Of a stretch of 9,752 bases of DNA, positions 5,787 through 9,752 are shown piece after piece. The DNA lies in the NCBI GenBank assembly GCA_028705785.1, contig JAQWCT010000083.1, forward strand, positions 1 through 9,752, written 5' to 3'. A model generated the notes under the pieces. The model was given only the letters and a program-made list of their open reading frames with translations. It searched no databases and was not told the origin of the DNA. The position numbers were made by a program, and so were the translations under genes. Position 1 is the stretch's first letter. Each line of letters starts with the position of its first letter. This stretch comes from Sulfurospirillaceae bacterium. Lineage in GTDB: Bacteria > Campylobacterota > Campylobacteria > Campylobacterales > Sulfurospirillaceae.

Positions 5787-6521
5787 CTAATCATCCTGAA
5801 ATTCGCACATATAGGTGCGATAAATGAGTGGAACAAGTTGTTTTTGCAGTTTATGATTTTTTCTATTTTCTATGGCTACAGAGTGAAAAAATGTTTTCCA
5901 AAGTGTTTTAAAATGTTTTTCATCATCAGAATGTAGAGGTGTTTCAAATGCGGCAACTTCTTTGATACCTCTAAAATTATTTTCTTTAATGTAGGCTAGA
6001 GAGCGATGAATATCGTGAATGATAAAAGGATGATTGCCAAGTCGTTTGTTAAAGTGGTTGCCTAAGAGTATTAAAATATTGAACTTTGTTTCAACTTTAG
6101 CATAGAAAATTTTATCGTCAAGCTCTTCAAATCTTACAAAGCCATACATCCTATGGGCGAGTCTTAAATACTCTTTCTCTAAAGTGTCAATGTAAAAGAT
6201 GGAGGGATGGGTGATGTTGGAAAGATTATTTTGTTTTTTAAATCCAAGTTGTATAAAGCTTAACAAATCATATTCAAAATTTTGAGAATCACACAAAAAA
6301 ACATGATAAATGGTATTAAGATGAGATTTTGAAAATGTTTTTTGTAATGAAGTAAAAACTTTTTTTGCTTTATTAATGTCTGTTTCTATGGTATAAATTT
6401 CTTCAAAACAAAGCTTTGAAGGTATTTTTTTATAAATAACTTTTGGTTCTAATTTTTGATAATACACCTCATACACCAGCGTTAAAAATCCCTCAAATGA
6501 GCCATCATATAACAGTATCAT
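5787..6521 (-). CDS. DUF4130-type predicted DNA metabolism protein, partner of the radical-SAM protein
   Basis: The 244-residue protein matches the family I know as 'probable DNA metabolism protein' (TIGR03915, DUF4130). The N-terminus ILLYDGSFEGFLTLVYEVY is the family hallmark. The C-terminus has the expected W-x-x-FF...IENRKNHKLQKQLVP...YR-x-YMCEF block (about 208-241). The family almost always sits beside, or is linked to, the radical-SAM protein found here, and often beside a uracil-DNA glycosylase-like protein. No enzymatic activity is established to my knowledge. Its ATG shares one base with the TAA of the upstream radical-SAM gene (TAATG), so translational coupling is expected. The family call is from memory of conserved motifs. 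Confidence 0.82.
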   Translation of the reverse strand: MILLYDGSFEGFLTLVYEVYYQKLEPKVIYKKIPSKLCFEEIYTIETDINKAKKVFTSLQKTFSKSHLNTIYHVFLCDSQNFEYDLLSFIQLGFKKQNNLSNITHPSIFYIDTLEKEYLRLAHRMYGFVRFEELDDKIFYAKVETKFNILILLGNHFNKRLGNHPFIIHDIHRSLAYIKENNFRGIKEVAAFETPLHSDDEKHFKTLWKTFFHSVAIENRKNHKLQKQLVPLIYRTYMCEFQDD

Positions 6522-7753
6522 TATATTTCTCCCGTGTAAATTGACATATCGAATAACGAGGGTTGAATGATGTCTTGAGCACTTTTAATCAAAGCAAGTT
6601 TGAGTCTATCTTCGTAGAGTGGAATACTTTTTTGATAGTCTTTATCTGCGATAATGAAATATTTAGCTTTTTTAAGGGATATTTTGAGGTTTCGTAAATC
6701 TTCAAAGCCTAGTTTTTTAAAGCGACGCGCTTGAAGAATTTTAATCGCACCTCTTATGCCAATACCTGGAATTCGTATGAGCACTTCTTGCGATACCTTG
6801 TTCACATCAACTGGAAAAAGATGAAGATTTTGAAGTGCCCAAAATGTTTTTGGGTCAAATTGAATGTCTAAATTTTCATTTTCTCTTAGTATCTCATCAT
6901 AGGAAAACCCATAAAAACGAAGCAACCAATCGGCTTGATAGAGTCGGTGTTCTCTTTTAAGTGGGGGTACTGAAAATTCTGGGATCGGAAGATTTTTATG
7001 ATTATTTACAGCGATATAAGCCGAGTAGTAAACCCGTTTTAAAAGCGCTTTTTGATAAAGATTTGAAGAGAGTTTAAGAATTTCAAAGTCACTCTCTCCT
7101 GTGGCTCCGATGATCATTTGTGTACTCATGGAAATGGGTTTGGCATTTCTTTCCATGGTGATTTCTCTAGCGTGTTTGAGAGGTTGTAAGAGTTTTTCTT
7201 TGGTTTTATCTGGGGCTAGAAGAGCGAGGCTTTTGGAGCTTGGAAGTTCGATGTTGGAACTGACCCGATTGGCGAGTAAACACGCCTCGGCAATGAGTTC
7301 TTTGGATGAACCGGGGATGAGTTTGACATGGATGTAGCCATTGAACTTGTACTCATGGCGCAAAATACGCAAGGTTTGCAAGAGTAAAAGCATCGTATGG
7401 TCTTCATTTTTGATGATACCTGAGCTTAGAAAAAGCCCTTCGATGTAGTTTCTTTTATAAAAATTGATGGTGATGTCGGCAAGTTCTCTGGGTGTAAAAG
7501 CAGTGCGAGGGATGTCGTTGCTCACACGGTTAATACAGTAAGCGCAGTCGTAAACACAGACATTAGAAAGTAAGACTTTAAGCAGTGATACGCATCTGCC
7601 ATCGCTGGTAAAAGTATGACAGATGCCACTGTTATGCGTGTTTCCAAGCTCTCCTGTTTTATAACTGGCGTCACTTCCACTTGAACTACAAGAGACATCG
7701 TATTTGGCGCCATCGGCTAGGATGGCAATTTTATCGTTAATGGATAGTTTCAT
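6521..7753 (-). CDS. Putative DNA modification/repair radical-SAM protein with helix-hairpin-helix
   Basis: This 410-residue protein (from ATG 7753) has the radical-SAM cluster motif C66-x3-C70-x2-C73 in CVYDCAYC, expected to hold a 4Fe-4S cluster and cleave S-adenosylmethionine. The N-terminal AKYDVSCSSSGS and the extra cysteines C22, C45 and C54 are typical of the UDG-linked family (TIGR03916). A helix-hairpin-helix at about 324-340 (VLIRIPGIGIRGAIKIL) suggests DNA binding. Near the C-terminus QPSLFD (397-402) resembles a sliding-clamp-binding motif. It is followed without a gap by its DUF4130-type partner. A TTG at 7768 would add five residues (MYHCG) but has no usable ribosome site; ATG matches the usual family start, though its own ribosome site is also weak. 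Substrate unknown. Confidence 0.88.
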   Translation of the reverse strand: MKLSINDKIAILADGAKYDVSCSSSGSDASYKTGELGNTHNSGICHTFTSDGRCVSLLKVLLSNVCVYDCAYCINRVSNDIPRTAFTPRELADITINFYKRNYIEGLFLSSGIIKNEDHTMLLLLQTLRILRHEYKFNGYIHVKLIPGSSKELIAEACLLANRVSSNIELPSSKSLALLAPDKTKEKLLQPLKHAREITMERNAKPISMSTQMIIGATGESDFEILKLSSNLYQKALLKRVYYSAYIAVNNHKNLPIPEFSVPPLKREHRLYQADWLLRFYGFSYDEILRENENLDIQFDPKTFWALQNLHLFPVDVNKVSQEVLIRIPGIGIRGAIKILQARRFKKLGFEDLRNLKISLKKAKYFIIADKDYQKSIPLYEDRLKLALIKSAQDIIQPSLFDMSIYTGEI

Positions 7754-7772
7754 ACCACAATGGTACAAAATC

Positions 7773-7788
7773 TTTACATGTAAGGATT
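7773..7788 (+). repeat. TTTACATGTAAGGATT repeat, copy 4
   Basis: Full consensus, 20 bp upstream of the radical-SAM ATG, in its likely promoter or leader region. It is identical to the copy at 2275-2290. Confidence 0.65.
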
Positions 7789-7793
7789 AAAAT

Positions 7794-7808
7794 ATTTCAA
7801 ATTGAAAT
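7794..7808. promoter_or_regulatory. 15-bp dyad ATTTCAA-A-TTGAAAT upstream of the radical-SAM operon
   Basis: A perfect 7-1-7 dyad between the nitroreductase terminator and the radical-SAM gene. It could be an operator, or chance in AT-rich DNA. Confidence 0.3.
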
Positions 7809-7810
7809 TA

Positions 7811-7852
7811 AAAAGGATAAAAAGAGGGAGAGAGCCAAAAATTTGACTCCCT
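7811..7852 (-). terminator. Likely Rho-independent terminator of the nitroreductase gene
   Basis: On the minus strand AGGGAG (7852-7847) pairs with CTCCCT (7830-7825) around a 16-nt loop, followed by CTTTTTATCCTTTT. It starts five bases after the nitroreductase stop codon and separates this gene from the radical-SAM operon. Confidence 0.55.
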
Positions 7853-7857
7853 AATAC

Positions 7858-8487
7858 TTAGTCGATAAATTGTACTATTTCTTCAAAAGGCTCTCGTAAT
7901 TGCGTGGATTGTGGGTTGATGCGGTAACCAAAGGGGATAACTATGGCAACTTGGTATTGGTTGGTGTCAAGATTGAGAATTTCTTCAAGTTTTGCTTTTT
8001 CAAAACCTTCTATCGGACATGAATCAATACCTAAAAATGCTGCTGCACTCATCATATTGCCGGCGGCGATATAACATTGTCGCGCTGTCCATGCGTAGAT
8101 ATTTTCATTAGTGCTGAGTGTTTCTTTGAGATGATTAGCATAGAGATTAATGTAAAAATCTTTTTTCTCTTGCGGCATATCGCGTCTTCCAAAGCGCTTT
8201 TGGGGTATACCACTTTCCACTTTGACATTTTCAATTGCCGCTAAAATAACAACAAGGTGAGACGATGTTGTCACTTGTGGTTGGTCCCAGCAGGAGAGAC
8301 GAAGTTTTGCTTTAAGGGCATCATTGGTAATGACCAAAAATTTCCATGGTTCCATCCCAAATGAGGAGGGCGATTTGTGACCTGCTTCAAGAATGATGTG
8401 CATATCTTCTGCTGATATTTTTTTATTTTCATCAAAAAGTTTACACGCGTGTCTAAAATCCATTGCGGTTAAAAAGTCGTTTTTCAT
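7858..8487 (-). CDS. NAD(P)H-dependent FMN nitroreductase (NfsB/FrxA-like)
   Basis: The 209-residue protein has the oxygen-insensitive nitroreductase fold, which binds FMN as a dimer and reduces quinones or nitro compounds with NAD(P)H. R12 (FRHACKLFD) and SPSSFGMEPWKF (39-50) are the FMN-contact blocks. NMMSAAAFLGIDSCPIEGF is the conserved NfsB/FrxA segment. C15 next to the FMN-binding arginine recalls H. pylori RdxA (ERHSCK). Length is normal for the family. AAGGAGA precedes ATG. It is divergent from an HxlR-type regulator that probably controls it. The natural substrate is unknown; quinone or electrophile detoxification is the best inference. Confidence 0.92.
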   Translation of the reverse strand: MKNDFLTAMDFRHACKLFDENKKISAEDMHIILEAGHKSPSSFGMEPWKFLVITNDALKAKLRLSCWDQPQVTTSSHLVVILAAIENVKVESGIPQKRFGRRDMPQEKKDFYINLYANHLKETLSTNENIYAWTARQCYIAAGNMMSAAAFLGIDSCPIEGFEKAKLEEILNLDTNQYQVAIVIPFGYRINPQSTQLREPFEEIVQFID

Positions 8488-8515
8488 TTTTTCTCCTTGA
8501 GAGTGTTATGAAAGA

Positions 8516-8521
8516 ATTATA
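8516..8521 (-). promoter_or_regulatory. -10 box of the nitroreductase gene
   Basis: TATAAT on the minus strand, 28 bp before the ATG. No clear -35 box is seen, which is common in Campylobacterota promoters. The dyad at 8550-8566 lies upstream of it. Confidence 0.5.
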
Positions 8522-8549
8522 GAGGTATTTAACTTTATTTACGCTTACT

Positions 8550-8566
8550 TTACTTTATGTAAGTAA
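8550..8566. promoter_or_regulatory. Candidate HxlR-type operator TTACTT-N5-AAGTAA
   Basis: A perfect 6-5-6 dyad (TTACTT TATGT AAGTAA) in the divergent promoter region. TTTATGTAA at its core (8554-8562) recurs at 8573-8581, 19 bp on, about two helical turns. It lies about 42 bp before the predicted hxlR-type RNA start and about 49 bp before the nitroreductase start, so one dimer could affect both. Confidence 0.55.
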
Positions 8567-8584
8567 TGATGTTTTATGTAATTA

Positions 8585-8593
8585 TGTTATAAT
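8585..8593 (+). promoter_or_regulatory. Extended -10 promoter of the HxlR-type regulator
   Basis: TGTTATAAT is a perfect extended -10 (TGn-TATAAT), 21 bp before the ATG. AAAGGA at 8602-8607 is the ribosome site. No TTGACA-like box is seen at the right spacing. The second TTTATGTAA copy (8573-8581) directly precedes it. Confidence 0.6.
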
Positions 8594-8614
8594 AAATTCA
8601 CAAAGGATAAATCA

Positions 8615-9001
8615 ATGTACTACATCAATGAAAAAGAGTATAAATGCTCTGTTGCTGTTACTTTAGATGTTTTTAATGACAGATGGAAGCTGGCTATCAT
8701 TTGGTATTTATTGGAAAAAGATAAACGCTTTAAAGAACTTTCCGAAGATATTCATGAAATTACGCAAAAAACATTAACAATCAAGCTTAAAGAGTTAGAA
8801 GAAAAAAATATCATTTCGCGTCAAGCTTTTCTTGAAATTCCACCTCGAGTTGTCTATGCACTCACTCCTATTGGCAAAGCGCTTAGACCTATTTTAGAAG
8901 AGATGTACCTGTGGGGAAAAAATTATGTTAAAGAACATGGTACTATCGGTGAAATGACGGCTTGTGAGGCTTCTGTTGTCAAAAAGTGCTTAAAGCTTTA
9001 A
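8615..9001 (+). CDS. HxlR-family winged-helix transcriptional regulator
   Basis: The 128-residue protein has the HxlR winged-helix domain (PF01638): CSVAVTLDVFNDRWKLAIIW (11-30), the recognition helix around ITQKTLTIKLKELEEKNII and the wing RVVYALTPIGKAL. C11 sits where HxlR proteins such as B. subtilis YodB and HypR keep their redox-sensing cysteine, so oxidative or electrophile sensing is plausible. It is divergent from a nitroreductase, the same arrangement of thiol-sensing regulator and oxidoreductase target known in Bacillus. Its stop lies 2 bp from the convergent pdxH stop. Two further cysteines near the C-terminus (CEASVVKKC) might form disulfides. Confidence 0.92.
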   Translation: MYYINEKEYKCSVAVTLDVFNDRWKLAIIWYLLEKDKRFKELSEDIHEITQKTLTIKLKELEEKNIISRQAFLEIPPRVVYALTPIGKALRPILEEMYLWGKNYVKEHGTIGEMTACEASVVKKCLKL

Positions 9002-9003
9002 AA

Positions 9004-9642
9004 TCAAGGGGCTAAGCGACTGATTTCCCATTCGTTTTGCGTATTTTTTTCATAGGCAAAACGGTCGTGTAGCCTATCCTTTCCTCCTTGCCAAAACTCA
9101 AATCGTTTAGGTTTGACACGGTACCCTCCCCAAAAGTCTGGTAAGGGTACTTCACCTTTGGCGAATTTTTGTTTGAGTTCAAAAAATTTAGATTCTAACA
9201 GGCTTCTTGAGCTGACGATTTCGCTTTGGTTGGAAGCCCAAGCTCCTAGTTGTGAGCCACGAGGGCGAGAGAGAAAATAAGCGAGGGATTCAGCAGTACT
9301 GACTTTTTCCACTTCACCTTCAATGCGCAGTTGTCGTTGTAAATCAAGCCATGCAAAATGTAGGGCAACATTGGGATTATGTGCGATGTCTTTAGCTTTG
9401 TGGCTTTGATAGTTGGAAAAAAAGATAAACCCTTGTTCGTCGTAAAGTTTCAACAAAACTGTACGAATAGAGGGACATCCCAATGAATTGACAGTAGCCA
9501 AGCTCATCGCATTGGGCTCAACAATGTGTGTATCGATAGCATCGTTGAACCAAACTTCGAATTGTTTAAAAGGGTTTACATGTAAGTCTTCTTTGTGTAG
9601 CGGTTTTTCACTGTACTCTTTACGCATTAATGATAGGTTCAT
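9004..9642 (-). CDS. pdxH: Pyridoxamine/pyridoxine 5'-phosphate oxidase
   Basis: The 212-residue PdxH oxidises pyridoxamine or pyridoxine 5'-phosphate to pyridoxal 5'-phosphate with FMN and O2. The N-terminal LSLMRKEY...PFKQFEVWF is typical. RTVLLK (60-65) and SNYQSHKAKDI contact FMN. RQLRIEG (103-109), SRPRGSQLGAWAS (125-137), WGGYRVKP and FEFWQG...RLHDR (171-194) are conserved active-site blocks. Length is normal. ATG at 9642 aligns with the family start better than the Met five residues on. The start overlaps the stop of the upstream glutathione peroxidase gene by 4 nt, so the two are probably one operon. Confidence 0.96.
   Translation of the reverse strand: MNLSLMRKEYSEKPLHKEDLHVNPFKQFEVWFNDAIDTHIVEPNAMSLATVNSLGCPSIRTVLLKLYDEQGFIFFSNYQSHKAKDIAHNPNVALHFAWLDLQRQLRIEGEVEKVSTAESLAYFLSRPRGSQLGAWASNQSEIVSSRSLLESKFFELKQKFAKGEVPLPDFWGGYRVKPKRFEFWQGGKDRLHDRFAYEKNTQNEWEISRLAP
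9575..9586 (+). repeat. TTTACATGTAAG repeat, copy 5
   Basis: The palindrome TTACATGTAA with the leading T and trailing G, inside the 5' part of pdxH. The GATT extension is not kept. Confidence 0.6.
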
Positions 9643-9752
9643 TGAAGTAGTCCTAGAATGTCTTTTTCAATATCTTCAGGCTTTGTAGCAGAGGCAAAAC
9701 GATCAACGACTACGCCATTTTTATCAACTAAAAACTTCGTAAAATTCCATTT
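9639..9752 (-). CDS. Glutathione peroxidase family protein, C-terminal fragment (cut by window edge)
   Basis: The last 37 codons are visible, ending in TGA (9641-9639). They begin KWNFTKFLVD, the conserved block of glutathione peroxidases that carries the catalytic-tetrad Trp and Asn. NGVVVDRFASATKPEDIEKDI follows the family's usual end. The catalytic Cys (or Sec) lies outside the window. It overlaps pdxH as ATGA, which suggests translational coupling. The role would be peroxide detoxification, in bacteria often thioredoxin-dependent. Confidence 0.88.
   Translation of the reverse strand, partial: KWNFTKFLVDKNGVVVDRFASATKPEDIEKDILGLLQ

Noticed and set aside
7753..7768. TTG at 7768 as start of the radical-SAM gene
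   Set aside because: It adds only MYHCG, has no ribosome site at proper spacing, and the family normally begins MKL near the ATG at 7753.

Overview
The window looks like chromosomal DNA of a motile, flagellated Campylobacterota (Epsilonproteobacteria). A Sulfurospirillum-like genome is my best guess, from AT-rich codon use, the motA/motB sequences, a chemoreceptor with a C-terminal CZB domain, and a FrxA/NfsB-type nitroreductase. This is inference from protein flavour, not a database match. There is no rRNA, tRNA, CRISPR array, insertion sequence or recognisable prophage gene. The window cuts a gene at each end.

Layout. 1-829 (+) is the C-terminal part of a chemoreceptor. 830-1137 is a gene-free gap almost filled by a 275-bp, exactly symmetric structured element (848-1122): a 33-bp outer inverted repeat enclosing two adjacent 99-nt hairpin arms and an 11-nt mini-hairpin at the centre of symmetry. 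A good sigma70-type promoter (810-837) points into it. 1138-1875 (+) is a PhnP-like metallo-beta-lactamase-fold hydrolase. It converges on a minus-strand block: motA, motB, an ABC-F ATPase and a small protein with an extremely acidic tail (5692 down to 1882). A FliA (sigma28)-type promoter lies in front of motA at 5738-5764.

5787-7753 (-) is a two-gene, translationally coupled operon: a radical-SAM protein with a helix-hairpin-helix and its DUF4130-type partner. This pair is known mainly as a predicted DNA modification/repair system linked to uracil-DNA glycosylase-like proteins. No glycosylase gene is in the window. 7858-8487 (-) is a nitroreductase, divergent from an HxlR-family regulator (8615-9001, +). 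The two share a 127-bp intergenic region with a perfect 6-5-6 dyad, so they probably form a regulator/target pair. 9004-9752 (-) holds pdxH and, upstream and overlapping by 4 nt, the 3' end of a glutathione peroxidase gene.

Two signals go beyond ordinary annotation. The first is the 848-1122 element. Its two arms share identical internal-loop sequences in inverted orientation but have different, still self-complementary, stems, which is a covariation signature visible in one sequence. The second is the 10-bp palindrome TTACATGTAA, which occurs five times (1580, 2276, 5762, 7774, 9576), always followed on the same strand by an A/G-rich extension (consensus TTTACATGTAAGGATT). One copy supplies the -35 box of the motA promoter, and two copies flank the radical-SAM operon.
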